Origin: JAKACA01 sp963735115
GTDB lineage: Bacteria; Actinomycetota; Acidimicrobiia; Acidimicrobiales; Bog-793
Assembly: GCA_963735115.1 (NCBI GenBank)
Contig: CAVTJR010000001.1
Coordinates: 930,001 to 994,000, forward strand
Length of the DNA: 64,000 nt
Reading direction: 5' to 3'
Shown one piece after another: positions 52,262 through 61,103 of this stretch (position 1 is its first letter; every line of letters begins with the position of its first letter). A program made the position numbers and the translations under genes. Below the pieces are notes generated by a model. The model was given only the letters and a program-made list of their open reading frames with translations. It ran no database searches and was not told the DNA's origin.

Positions 52262-55027
52262 GTGGGGCACACTTGCACCGTGGCCCACGTGCTGTGTCCG
52301 ATCGTCGTAGGGCGGGACGAACAGCTCGCCACGCTCGGCGCCGCCTTGGACGCCGCCCTCGATAGCGACGGCAGCGTGCTCTTCTTGACCGGTGAGGCCG
52401 GGATCGGTAAGTCGAGGCTGGCGCGAGAGCTCGTCGGCTCGGCCCGCGCCCGCGGTGCCATCGTCGCGGTCGGCCGAGGCGTCCCGAGCGGGGCGACGAC
52501 GCCCTACCGACCTCTGACCGAGGCGTTGCTGCACTGCCTGCGGCACCGGCCGCTTCCCTCCGACCCTGATCTCCTCCCCTGGCTGGCCGCCCTCGGCGGC
52601 ATCCTGCCAACACTGGCCACCGAGATCCACGGGGACACTCCGCCGCCGGTGCGAGCCGAGGCGGTCATCCAGCTCCTTCGCCGGCTGGCCGACGACGACG
52701 GCTTGGTCGTCGTGTTGGAGGATCTGCATTGGGCGGACCCCGACACCTTGGCCGTCGTCGAGTACCTCGGTGACAACCTCGCCCGAACCCGGGTCCTGTG
52801 CGTGGCTACGTGCCGGGACGGCGTCTCCTCGGTGGCGGACGACGTCATCGGCAGGCTCGTGGCGAGCCGCAGCGCCCGGCGCCTTGCGCTGGAGCGCCTC
52901 GATGCCGCCGGCGTGGTGAAGATGGTGCGTGCCTGCGGGTCGACGGTGGACGACGAGGTCGTCCGCCGGGTGCAGCGCACGGCCGATGGGATCCCCTTCC
53001 TCGTCGAGGAGGTGCTGGCCTCGCCAGGCGTGCCGGCCTCTTTTCGCGAGACCGTGCGCGCCAGGCTCGCCGACTTCCCGGACGAGGAGCGCCTGGTCCT
53101 GTCCACCGCCGCCGTCTTCGGTCGACACTTCGACTGGCGTCTGCTGCTGGAGGCAACCGACCAGCCGTCCGACGTCGTCGCCCGTGCGCTGGAGCGGGGT
53201 GTGGACCGTCAGCTCCTGCGGCTCGAGGGGGAAACGTTCTCGTTTCGGCACGCTCTCACCCGCGAGGCGATCCTGGAGAGGCTCCTACCGCAAACACGTC
53301 GACACCTGGCGGGCGCTGCCCTGAAGGCGGTCGACGCCGCCCAACCGCAGCTCGAGGGGACGTGGCGAGATCTTGCCGCTGACCTGGCCTTGCGATCCGG
53401 AGACGACGAGCGGGCGGCTGCCCTGCTCGTCATGTCCGGCCGGTCAGCGATCGAGCGGGGCGCCCTTGCCACGGCGGTCGACGCCCTAGGACGGGCGCAC
53501 GCCCTCGGGCACTCGCAGGCAGGGCCCGTCCTCGTCGAGGCGCTCGCCCTTGCTGGCCGGGTGGACGAGGCGGGCGCGATCGGTGAAGCGGTCATCGTGG
53601 GAGTGAGCCGGCCGATCGAGGCGGCCGAGGTGCATTTGCGCTTGGCTCATGCCGCCGTGGCGGCTGCGCGATGGCTGATGGCCACCCATCACCTGCAGGC
53701 GGCGGCGGAACTCCTTGCCAGCGAATCGGACGCCGCCCTGCGGGCCTCGGCCGTGGTGTTGGAGGCGGAGGTCGCCCTCGCCGCCGATGACGTCGACCAG
53801 GCCCGCCGGTTGGCGGCGGAGGCCGTCTCGGCGGCCGCCGCCAGTCCCGAGGTTCGCTGCCATGGGCTGGAGGTTCTCGGGCGGGTCGAGCGACTCTCCG
53901 ACCAGAGAGCAGCCCAGGTCCTGTTCGAGCAGGCGCTCTCCATCGCCCGAGAGCACGACCTTCCGCTGTGGCAGGTGCGGGCGATGCACGAGCTCGGCAC
54001 GATCGACATGTTCGACCACGCCGGCACCGACCGCCTGCTGGAGGCGCGCCAGGCGGCGGGCGAGTTTGGTGCCCTCAGCACAGCCGCCGTCGTCGATCTG
54101 CAGCTCACGGCGGTGGGGCACAGCCGCTTCGAGCTCGACCCGGCGGCGGAGCACGCCCGCTCGGCGCTCGCCCTCGGCGAGCGACTGGGACTCGAACAGG
54201 TCTGTGCCAAGGCTCTGGCGATGCTGGCGGAGAACAGCGCCTGGCGCGGCGACCGGGAGGCGATGGAGCGGTTCATCGGTCTCATGACGGCCACCGCTCC
54301 GGAGGACCGCATGCTGGCTGCCTTCGCCTGGGGCGCCCGCGGCATGCGAGAGCTGCTGCACGGCGAGCCTTCCGTTGCCGTCGAGCACCTCAGCCGCGCC
54401 ACGATCATGCTCGCATCGATGCCCCATGCCGAGCCGGCGTGCTTTCGGGCCATGTGGCCCGTCCTGCTCGCCTCGATGGGCGATCGGCGCGCCGCGGAGG
54501 CGCTGCGGGAGGCACGCCGGCTCGGTCTTGGCGCCTTTCGCCTCAATTTCGGGCTCCTCACGTATGCTGATGCCATCAACGCCGGCCGTAACGGGGAGCG
54601 GGCGTCGGCTCGCCGCTTGGTCGGGTCGTCAGAGCGAGATTTCGTCAACTGCACGCCCTGGGCCGATGTGGCCCGCTGGCTGGCAGCAGAGTCCGCAGCC
54701 GACAGCGGGTGGGACGAACCGGGATGGTGGCTGCTCGGCGTCGATGACCGTTTGTCGGGGTATGGGCTGCCGCGCCTCGCCGAGCGCTGCCGCCAGCTGG
54801 CCGGAGGACGACAGCGCTGGGCGGCTCTTGCCATCACCGCTCGCGAAGCTGACGTGCTCAGCCTCGTCGTCGAAGGCCTCGCGAACAAGGAGATTGCCGC
54901 CCGCCTCTCGCTCTCGCCCCGCACGGTGGAGAAGCACGTCGAGGCATTGCTCCGCAAGCTGGACGCCCGCTCGCGCACTCAACTCGTGGCCGTGGCCGAA
55001 AGGCGCGCTCAGCGGACGCCTACGTAG
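52262..55027 (+). CDS. LAL-type LuxR-family regulator with AAA ATPase
   Basis: A 921-residue LAL (large ATP-binding LuxR) regulator. It has an N-terminal AAA/NTPase domain with Walker A GEAGIGKSRLARE and Walker B VVLEDLHWADPD, a long helical TPR-like middle, and a C-terminal HTH-LuxR domain (ITAREADVLSLVVEGLANKEIAARL, then PRTVEKHVEALL). These activate target genes when a ligand engages the middle region. It is divergent from the beta-helix gene, with 242 bases between starts, so it may control it; that is inference from position. The GTG at 52262 is not certain. Confidence 0.9.
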   Translation: MGHTCTVAHVLCPIVVGRDEQLATLGAALDAALDSDGSVLFLTGEAGIGKSRLARELVGSARARGAIVAVGRGVPSGATTPYRPLTEALLHCLRHRPLPSDPDLLPWLAALGGILPTLATEIHGDTPPPVRAEAVIQLLRRLADDDGLVVVLEDLHWADPDTLAVVEYLGDNLARTRVLCVATCRDGVSSVADDVIGRLVASRSARRLALERLDAAGVVKMVRACGSTVDDEVVRRVQRTADGIPFLVEEVLASPGVPASFRETVRARLADFPDEERLVLSTAAVFGRHFDWRLLLEATDQPSDVVARALERGVDRQLLRLEGETFSFRHALTREAILERLLPQTRRHLAGAALKAVDAAQPQLEGTWRDLAADLALRSGDDERAAALLVMSGRSAIERGALATAVDALGRAHALGHSQAGPVLVEALALAGRVDEAGAIGEAVIVGVSRPIEAAEVHLRLAHAAVAAARWLMATHHLQAAAELLASESDAALRASAVVLEAEVALAADDVDQARRLAAEAVSAAAASPEVRCHGLEVLGRVERLSDQRAAQVLFEQALSIAREHDLPLWQVRAMHELGTIDMFDHAGTDRLLEARQAAGEFGALSTAAVVDLQLTAVGHSRFELDPAAEHARSALALGERLGLEQVCAKALAMLAENSAWRGDREAMERFIGLMTATAPEDRMLAAFAWGARGMRELLHGEPSVAVEHLSRATIMLASMPHAEPACFRAMWPVLLASMGDRRAAEALREARRLGLGAFRLNFGLLTYADAINAGRNGERASARRLVGSSERDFVNCTPWADVARWLAAESAADSGWDEPGWWLLGVDDRLSGYGLPRLAERCRQLAGGRQRWAALAITAREADVLSLVVEGLANKEIAARLSLSPRTVEKHVEALLRKLDARSRTQLVAVAERRAQRTPT

Positions 55028-55127
55028 CCGGCCTCGCCGCCGGCGGCGCTCTACGTGGTCCTACCGATGCGGGTCGTAATCCCGATCGGCAAGCTGACCG
55101 GGAGCCGACGAACACATGGAGGACATC

Positions 55128-55625
55128 ATGCTGCTGACGAAGAACCTCGACACGCCCGACGAGAAGCGCAGCTTCGTGCACGGGGACCTTCACGCCGTCA
55201 CCCTTGGAGGGGTGACGTTCGCCCGGGCGGAGCTTCGACCCGGCTGGCGCTGGTCTGAGGACATCAAGCCGCTCGCCGGCACGGACTCCTGTCAGGCCGC
55301 CCACCTGGCCGTCATCGTCTCGGGACGCTTCCACGTTCAGATGGACGACGGCGAAGAAGGCGATCTCGGTCCGGGCGATGCCCATGTCGTCGGCCCGGGA
55401 CACGACGCCTGGGTGGTCGGCGACGAGCCGTGCGTGATCCTCGATTTTGCCGGATCGTTGCAAGGAGAGGCCCGAGTGGCGGCCTGCCCGTGCGGAGTGT
55501 CCTTCCGGATCGAGAATGACGACGCCCTCGATCACCTCGTCGCCGCCGTGCAAGAGCACGCCCGCGGCTCACACGACCACGACGCCACCCGTGAGCACAT
55601 CTTGGCGGAGCTGACACCAGCCTGA
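55128..55625 (+). CDS. Cupin-domain protein with DUF1059-like C-terminus
   Basis: About 165 residues. Residues 10-110 are a cupin (HGDLHAVTLGGVTFARAEL, VIVSGRFHVQMDDGEEGDLGPGDAHVV). The C-terminal 45 residues (ACPCGVSFRIENDDALDHLV and on) resemble DUF1059, a small cysteine-containing domain often found alone. The ATG at 55128 has GGAGG five bases upstream, better than the ATG at 55116. A metal-binding sensor or small-molecule enzyme is possible, but no function is assigned. Confidence 0.75.
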   Translation: MLLTKNLDTPDEKRSFVHGDLHAVTLGGVTFARAELRPGWRWSEDIKPLAGTDSCQAAHLAVIVSGRFHVQMDDGEEGDLGPGDAHVVGPGHDAWVVGDEPCVILDFAGSLQGEARVAACPCGVSFRIENDDALDHLVAAVQEHARGSHDHDATREHILAELTPA

Positions 55626-55726
55626 GGTCGAGATCGCCGTCGTGGCGGACGCCCTCACGGTCGCCAGCGCTCGGCGTAGGTCTTCGAGCAGCCGATCGCA
55701 GACCGCCCAGCAGGCGGCTGGAACGA

Positions 55727-56884
55727 CTAGTGAGTCCGTGCACGACGAGCTCCTTTGCTTGGAAGGTTCTTGACCGTCCGCCAGTCGGGTGAGCGTCGGC
55801 CTGGCTGGTACGTCGAGTCCGCTCGCTTGGCGACGATGCCGTCGAGGCCCTCCTGCAGACTGGCGGCGAGCACGTCGGCGCCAGGGCCTGCAAAGCTCGG
55901 GCTGAGCGTCCAGTTGGCCCCTTTGGCGAGCCGGAGCGACTCGAGGAGCTGGCGCCGCCTCGAGTACGGCTCGGCGAGCCGAGGGGCCCCGTCTAGATGG
56001 AGCACGTCGAAGAGCACGAAGACGACCCGCGCCGAAGGACGACCAGCGGAGTGCCCGCGGGTGCGGGCTTGCTTGCCCGTGCCGCCATCGCCGCTTTGCA
56101 GGCGGGACTGCAGCAGCTGGACGGTCGATCGGCCGGCGTCGTCAAACGCTACGATCTCGCCGTCGAGGATCGCTGGGCGAGCCCCCAGCGCCTCGCCGAG
56201 GGGCCGCAGCTCCGGGAAGGACGCCGTCAAGTCGTTGCCGTGCCGGTCGAGAAGGCGCCCACGTCCACCCTCGACGTAGGCGACGGCGCGGACCCCATCC
56301 CACTTGAACTCATAGGCCCAGCCGTCGTCTCTGGGCAACCTGCCGCCGACGGCCAGCATCGGCGGGATGAGATCGGGCAGCAGCTCCCAGCCAGCCGGGG
56401 CGTCGTCCATCCGGTGGATCATCCAGTTGCGGCCCCTTGTAGCGAACAGGACGTAACGACCCTTGACTCGCTTGCCGTGAAGCACGATCTTCACCTCGCG
56501 GTCGGTCCACTTCTCCTCGTCGTAGGTTCCGCGGTCCCAGATCGTCACGCCGCCGCCGCCGTACTCGCCTTCCGGGATGGTTCCCTCGAAACCCCCGTAT
56601 TCCAAGGGATGGTCCTCCACGTGGACGGCGAGATGGTTCGTGGTCGGGTCCATCGGCAGGCCCTTCGGCACCGCCCAGGAGACGAGCACGCCGTCCCGTT
56701 CCAGGCGGAAGTCCCAGTGCAGCGAGCTGGCGTGGTGCTCCTGGATGACGAAGCTCCGGCGCTGTTCAGCCGGCGCTTTCGGCCCGCCCGTGGACTTCGA
56801 GGAGGCTGCCGGCCCGCTCGTCCCCATGGGCTCTGGCGTGCGGGCGGCATCACGCTTTGAGCGGTACGTGTCCAGCTTGCCCAC
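55727..56884 (-). CDS. ligD: LigD-type protein: phosphoesterase plus ligase core, missing OB-fold
   Basis: About 385 residues. The N-terminal 3'-phosphoesterase domain (SFVIQEHHASSLHWDFRLERDG, GEYGGGGVTIWDRG) precedes the ATP-dependent ligase adenylation domain (EFKWDGVRAVAYVEGG with the nucleotide-binding Lys; ILDGEIVAFD; DGIVAKRADSTY). The polymerase domain is absent, which is common when it is encoded elsewhere. The C-terminal OB-fold is missing: the frame ends at KNLPSKGARRARTH. In the next frame comes FQAKELVVHGLTSRSSRLLG, which looks like the start of that OB-fold, so one extra base may have cut the protein. With Ku this would be the NHEJ ligase. The GTG start is uncertain. Confidence 0.8.
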   Translation of the reverse strand: MGKLDTYRSKRDAARTPEPMGTSGPAASSKSTGGPKAPAEQRRSFVIQEHHASSLHWDFRLERDGVLVSWAVPKGLPMDPTTNHLAVHVEDHPLEYGGFEGTIPEGEYGGGGVTIWDRGTYDEEKWTDREVKIVLHGKRVKGRYVLFATRGRNWMIHRMDDAPAGWELLPDLIPPMLAVGGRLPRDDGWAYEFKWDGVRAVAYVEGGRGRLLDRHGNDLTASFPELRPLGEALGARPAILDGEIVAFDDAGRSTVQLLQSRLQSGDGGTGKQARTRGHSAGRPSARVVFVLFDVLHLDGAPRLAEPYSRRRQLLESLRLAKGANWTLSPSFAGPGADVLAASLQEGLDGIVAKRADSTYQPGRRSPDWRTVKNLPSKGARRARTH

Positions 56885-56925
56885 CGCTCCATCATGGCCG
56901 GTAGTCCGACGCACGGGCCAGGAGC

Positions 56926-57429
56926 TTGTGCTCGAATAAGCCAGCCGGCATCGCCAACGCGGCGGGCATCCAAGGGGAGGTTGCGATCATCACCCGAGTG
57001 ACTGGACGCGGCGAGGGTCAGCAGCGTTACACGGCTCGCGGAAGCGTGATGCTCTTCAAGGCGCTGGCCGAACAGGACAACGGCGACTTGTCGGTGATGG
57101 AGCGCACGCTGCCACCGGGCGGTCGGCGCCCGCCAGCCCATCGTCACACGAACTGCTCAGAGGCCTACTTCGTGCTCGATGGGCTCGTGTCGATCATCGT
57201 TGAGCGTGAGGAACTGACCGTCGGTCCGGAGGGGTTCGTCCTGGTGCCACGCGGCACTGCGCATACCTTCGGCAACTCCACCGAGAGCGAAGCCCGCCTC
57301 CTCGTGATCCATGCCCCCGCCATGGACGCTTACTTCGCTGGACTGCACGGCTTGTGGAACCGCCCAGAGCCACCGTCGCCCGACGAAGAACGAGCCCTCA
57401 TGGCTCGCTTCGGCATGGAGACGGTCTGA
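56926..57429 (+). CDS. Cupin-domain protein
   Basis: Up to 167 residues with one cupin domain: the metal-binding HRHTNCSEAYFVLDGLVSIIV segment, then VPRGTAHTFGN with a second histidine. The C-terminus has WNRPEPPSPDEERALMARFGM. It may bind iron, manganese or zinc. The N-terminal start is unclear; GGGGAGG lies too far upstream of the in-frame GTG at 56998, and the TTG at 56926 has little support. It starts 42 bases from the divergent ligD gene, with no evident link. Confidence 0.7.
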   Translation: MCSNKPAGIANAAGIQGEVAIITRVTGRGEGQQRYTARGSVMLFKALAEQDNGDLSVMERTLPPGGRRPPAHRHTNCSEAYFVLDGLVSIIVEREELTVGPEGFVLVPRGTAHTFGNSTESEARLLVIHAPAMDAYFAGLHGLWNRPEPPSPDEERALMARFGMETV

Positions 57430-57513
57430 GCGGGCTGTTTGGCACCCCTCTCCACGAGACGGTCTCGAGCGGCCAGCGACCGTATGGCGGGGCCGCCGAT
57501 GCGTTCTGGCACC

Positions 57514-58069
57514 TCAGTTCGGGGCGAGCCCGTTGATGGCGGCAAAGGGATCCCAGGTTGGGTCGCGGTGCGGCTCCAGCTCGACCTCCGGGTCGGCGTC
57601 ACGGCATCCATCGGAGAGTACGACGAGGCGAAAGTCCCGGTCTGCCGCCTCCCTTGTCGTAGAGAGCACCACGCCGCTCGTGGCGATACCCGCCAGCACG
57701 AAGGGTGTCGATCTCCGCCGCCCGCAGCACCAGGTCCAAGTCACTCCCCGAGAAGGCGCTCACGCGACGCTTGGTCACCACGATGTCTCCGTCCTCGGGC
57801 GAGATGGCGGGGTGAATCCGCGTGGAGGCGTCGTCTTCTCTGAAGCGAGCCTGGGCGGTCTCTGCCAGAGCAGAGAACGTTTTGTTCCTCCGGCTCACTT
57901 CGGGAAGACCCGGCCGGAAGGCGACACGGACGTAGACCACGAGGATCCCGCGAGCGCGAGCTGCCTCGATGGCCGTCGCCATCGGTCCTAGGTGAGCCTC
58001 CTCCCCGCCGAACCGCTCAACAACGCCGACCTGGACGTCCATGATCAACAGCGCCGTCCGGCCAGTCAT
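57514..58069 (-). pseudogene. Isochorismatase-like hydrolase with one frameshift
   Basis: Joined, the two frames give about 184 residues of the isochorismatase-like fold: ALLIMDVQVGVVERFGG with the first Asp, then the IVVTKRRVSAFSGSDLDLVL segment with the Lys. Then comes a frame change near 57700, and VLAGIATSGVVLSTTREA continues in another frame. One base too many explains the break. The position of the usual catalytic cysteine is occupied by valine (TSGVV), a known variation whose activity is unclear. The ATG at 58069 is supported by similarity; the ribosome binding site is weak. Confidence 0.8.
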
Positions 58070-58109
58070 GGGGTCTTGGCCGATGTCATCTCGGGCTCCG
58101 GCGGCGGGA

Positions 58110-58919
58110 TCATGACGGATCAGGTGCCGGCGCCTTTTCGCGCGGCACGTCCTTGTGGGTGAGAGCGAGGTAAGCGACGAGCAGGGCGATGACGGCTGTG
58201 AGCACGAGGCTGGTCCGCCCGTCACCCCAGCCGAGACCACTGGCGCTGGGGGGCTTGCTGACCCAATCGGCGAACGATGCCCCGACCGGGCGGGTGACGA
58301 CGTAGGCGAACCAGAAGGAGAAGATCGGGTTCCAGTGGAATCGCCAGAAGCCGATGACGGGAAGGGCGATCACCCCGACGAAGAGCACAATCGAGAACCC
58401 GTACCCCAGGTGGAACGTCGTCGCTGTCAGGTCTCCGACTGCGGTACCGCAGGCGAAGGTGGCGGCAACCGCGGCCCAGTAGAAGGCCTCTCGGCGGGGC
58501 GTGTCGATCGTGTGGAACGAGAGCGTCTTCTCGGTCATCTGCCAGCTGACGAAGACCGCTACCAGCACGACGAAGTACAGCACGCTGGACACGATGTAGG
58601 GAATACCGAAGCGGACGTGGAGCACGTCAGCGGCCATCGTGCCGAAGACACCGACCATCACGACCGCCAGCCAGTACGTCCATGCGAGGTAGCGCCGCAT
58701 CGAGAACTGGAGCACGAGCGCAGCCACGAATCCGACGAAACCGAGGGCGACGGCAACAACGGGGTTCATGGCATGAACGAGATAGTCCGACGTCGCCTCC
58801 CCCATGGCTGTCGAGAGAGCCTTCACGATCCAGAAGTAGACCGTGATCTCCGGAACCCGGAGGGCCCCGCGGGACACCCACCACGAGGTTTCTGCGCTCT
58901 GAACCACGCCGTGCAGCAT
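58110..58919 (-). CDS. DUF347-repeat (COG4705) membrane protein
   Basis: A 269-residue membrane protein. DUF347-like units are seen: VPEITVYFWIVKALSTAMGE with TSDYLV, then a later FYWAAVAATFACGTAVGDL and an IFSFWFAYVVTRPVGASFAD unit. About eight membrane helices are likely. Family function is unknown; these proteins often occur in soil actinobacteria and proteobacteria. The ATG at 58919 is chosen because similarity begins close after it. Confidence 0.85.
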   Translation of the reverse strand: MLHGVVQSAETSWWVSRGALRVPEITVYFWIVKALSTAMGEATSDYLVHAMNPVVAVALGFVGFVAALVLQFSMRRYLAWTYWLAVVMVGVFGTMAADVLHVRFGIPYIVSSVLYFVVLVAVFVSWQMTEKTLSFHTIDTPRREAFYWAAVAATFACGTAVGDLTATTFHLGYGFSIVLFVGVIALPVIGFWRFHWNPIFSFWFAYVVTRPVGASFADWVSKPPSASGLGWGDGRTSLVLTAVIALLVAYLALTHKDVPREKAPAPDPS

Positions 58920-59222
58920 GGCGCAGCCGCCCGCCCGTTGACAACGGCATTCGCCGCTGTCATGTCGTGCGGTGCCCTGCCAGGTTGACCCTCTCGTTCT
59001 GTGCGCACTTCCGCCGTCGAGTGAGTCGCGAGATGAACGGGCGCGACGCAGCCCTTTGGGATCGCTCTGACGGTCCGCGACCGCAACCACTGCGACCCGG
59101 TTAGCTCAGAGCCCGGAAGTCAGGGACACAAGGGCGGTTGTGATGTCCGCTTTCTCCGTCTGGGACGACCAGACACGACGATGAGCGCGGGACCGGCGGA
59201 CGCTGACGACTTGCTTGAGCCA

Positions 59223-59855
59223 TCACGTGCGCAGGATCGTGGCCAGCCAAGCCTCTGCCCCGTCGGTGCTGATCGTCACCTCGATCCTGGCCGGCTCGAT
59301 CGACTCCACGCGCCACCCACTGGCGAAGTTGGCGCGAATCTCGGAGCGCGACACCCTCCTCGGCCCCCAGTCGCCCGGCTGACGATCGCTGAAGCAGAGC
59401 ATGTGATAGCGAGATCCGGTCCGCATGATGGTGCCGAGGCTCACGACGAAACCCGGCCGGTCCTCGTCGTCGAAGACGTGGAACAGCCCGCAGTCGAGAA
59501 CAGTGCTGTATTCCTCGCCGAGCGACGCGAGCTCGAGAGCATCCTGCACGAGGAACCTCGCCGTGAGCCCACGCTCCGACGCCTTTCGCGCGGCTTTCGA
59601 GATCGCCGTCGGCGAGGTGTCCACCCCGGTCGCCTCGAGTCCGAGGGCCGACGCCATCAGGACGTGTTCCCCGGTCCCGCAGCCGACGTCGAGGACCGGG
59701 CTGATCAGAGCTCCCGCCTCGGCCAGACGAAGAAACGCCGGCTGGGGCCGGCCGATGTCCCACGGAGGCGTACCAGCGTACATCGAGTCGAAGTCATGGT
59801 CTGGCCGTGGAAAGGCAGCGTCCGCCCCGCCCCTCGGGACGTCCGTGTCGGTCAC
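59223..59855 (-). CDS. Class I SAM-dependent methyltransferase
   Basis: A 210-residue methyltransferase. The SAM-binding motif is VLDVGCGTGEHVLMASALG near residue 55, and the FLVQDALELASLGEEYSTVLD segment follows. The PWDIGRPQPAFLRL opening is typical of a small-molecule (thiopurine-like) methyltransferase group. The substrate is unknown. The GTG start is preceded by AAGGGGAC, rather close. Eleven bases lie between its start and the end of the upstream maleylpyruvate isomerase-like gene, so the two are likely co-transcribed. Confidence 0.85.
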   Translation of the reverse strand: MTDTDVPRGGADAAFPRPDHDFDSMYAGTPPWDIGRPQPAFLRLAEAGALISPVLDVGCGTGEHVLMASALGLEATGVDTSPTAISKAARKASERGLTARFLVQDALELASLGEEYSTVLDCGLFHVFDDEDRPGFVVSLGTIMRTGSRYHMLCFSDRQPGDWGPRRVSRSEIRANFASGWRVESIEPARIEVTISTDGAEAWLATILRT

Positions 59856-59865
59856 GTCCCCTTTG

Positions 59866-60777
59866 CTAGCACGGTGCAGCGGGCCGGAGACGACCTGGTG
59901 ACTCGATGCGCCGGGGGGCTGGCGTACAGAGCTCGCCGCCCTCGGCGTGGTCGAAGACGCAAGCCAGCCCTCCGAGCAGCCAGCGGTATTCTGACGGCGT
60001 TTCGACGTTGAGTGGCACTCGGAACGTCAGACCCTCGATAAGCTCCACGGCGTCGCCGCGCAGTTCGACGGCGACGACGTCGTCAGGACGGCGCTCACGT
60101 ACCTCCGACGTCGGCCCGACGTTGACGACGAACGACGCTTCTGGTGCAGTCGCCTCGACTCCGATGATCCCCCTCCTCGTCTCGCCGCTGGCGGCCAGGA
60201 AAGCGGGCCCGACGGCGGCCGCATAGACGAGGCAGCCCCTGACCTCATCGGGCTCGAACGGCTGCTTCAGGCCGAGAGGCAACAGGACGTCCCGCTCGTG
60301 CGTCCAGGAGTCCCACAGCGCGTGAAGAGCGACCGCCTGCATCTCGATGTGTCCGGGCGGCGCCTCGGCCAGCAGCGACCACTCGTCTCCGGTGATGCTG
60401 TTCACGACCTCGGCCAGCAGCCCGAGGCCGTCGGCGTACTCCGTCAGCACGTCCTCCGGCGATAGCTGCCGCCTCTGATCAACCAAGGCCTCCGGCGTGG
60501 CGACGGGATCGAACGTTGCAAGCATCTTGGTGGGCGAACCCTTCAGCCCCGCTGCCATCGAAGCGGTCCAGAACCCGTTCGTGTCGGACAGGTGGGCGAC
60601 GACATCCTGCACCGACCACAGCTCACACCGGCTCGGCGCCGTCCATTGCGTCGGCTCCAGCGTCGCGAGCGTCTCTGCCAGCCGACGCCGCTGCCGGATC
60701 AGAGGCGGCGCCGGATCACCTGTCACAACATCGATCGTCAGCGGGCCGGGCTGGCCGTACCTCGGAGTCAGGCGCAC
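59866..60777 (-). CDS. Maleylpyruvate isomerase/DinB-fold family protein
   Basis: A 303-residue protein of the mycothiol-dependent maleylpyruvate isomerase N-terminal (DinB-like) family. It has the WSVQDVVAHLSDTNGFW segment with a metal-binding histidine, and HALWDSWTHERDVLLPLG with two more, followed by a C-terminal SCP2-like segment (RRPDDVVAVELRGDAVEL). Such proteins occur in actinobacteria that use mycothiol. The GTG at 60777 is chosen because TACTGT lies six bases upstream; the open frame's earlier 29 codons look non-coding. The substrate is unknown. Confidence 0.8.
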   Translation of the reverse strand: MRLTPRYGQPGPLTIDVVTGDPAPPLIRQRRRLAETLATLEPTQWTAPSRCELWSVQDVVAHLSDTNGFWTASMAAGLKGSPTKMLATFDPVATPEALVDQRRQLSPEDVLTEYADGLGLLAEVVNSITGDEWSLLAEAPPGHIEMQAVALHALWDSWTHERDVLLPLGLKQPFEPDEVRGCLVYAAAVGPAFLAASGETRRGIIGVEATAPEASFVVNVGPTSEVRERRPDDVVAVELRGDAVELIEGLTFRVPLNVETPSEYRWLLGGLACVFDHAEGGELCTPAPRRIESPGRLRPAAPC

Positions 60778-61103
60778 GGCGTGACAGTAACCCGACCCCG
60801 GACGGTCGACGTCTTTCGGCTCGATCCTCTCGCTCTTGGCACGCCATTCGGCTCCTTTAGGCAAGCGGGTGCTCAGATAGATCCATTGGGGTGATGTGAT
60901 TTGGGTGCGTCGAGCACAGAACGTCCTCCAAGGTGAGGCGGCAGCCGCCGACAGTGTCGGCGCTGCCGCCCAGATCGACGTTCGTCGCCTGTGAGCCGGG
61001 GGCGATAAGGAGGAAGAACAACGGGCCTATCGTCTCGTTCAGTGGCACAGCAGAATTGCAAGTCAGCACGTTGAGGTTCCTTGCCGGTAACAAGGGGGCG
61101 CAG
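60778..61103. other. Intergenic region between divergent genes
   Basis: 326 bases. It holds the TACTGT box of the maleylpyruvate isomerase-like gene and, at 61092-61098, AAGGGGG, the ribosome binding site of the Tat protein. No further gene or clear regulator site is seen. Confidence 0.4.
60784..60789 (-). promoter_or_regulatory. -10 box of maleylpyruvate isomerase-like gene, leaderless start
   Basis: TACTGT on the minus strand, then six bases and GTG at 60777. Confidence 0.45.
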
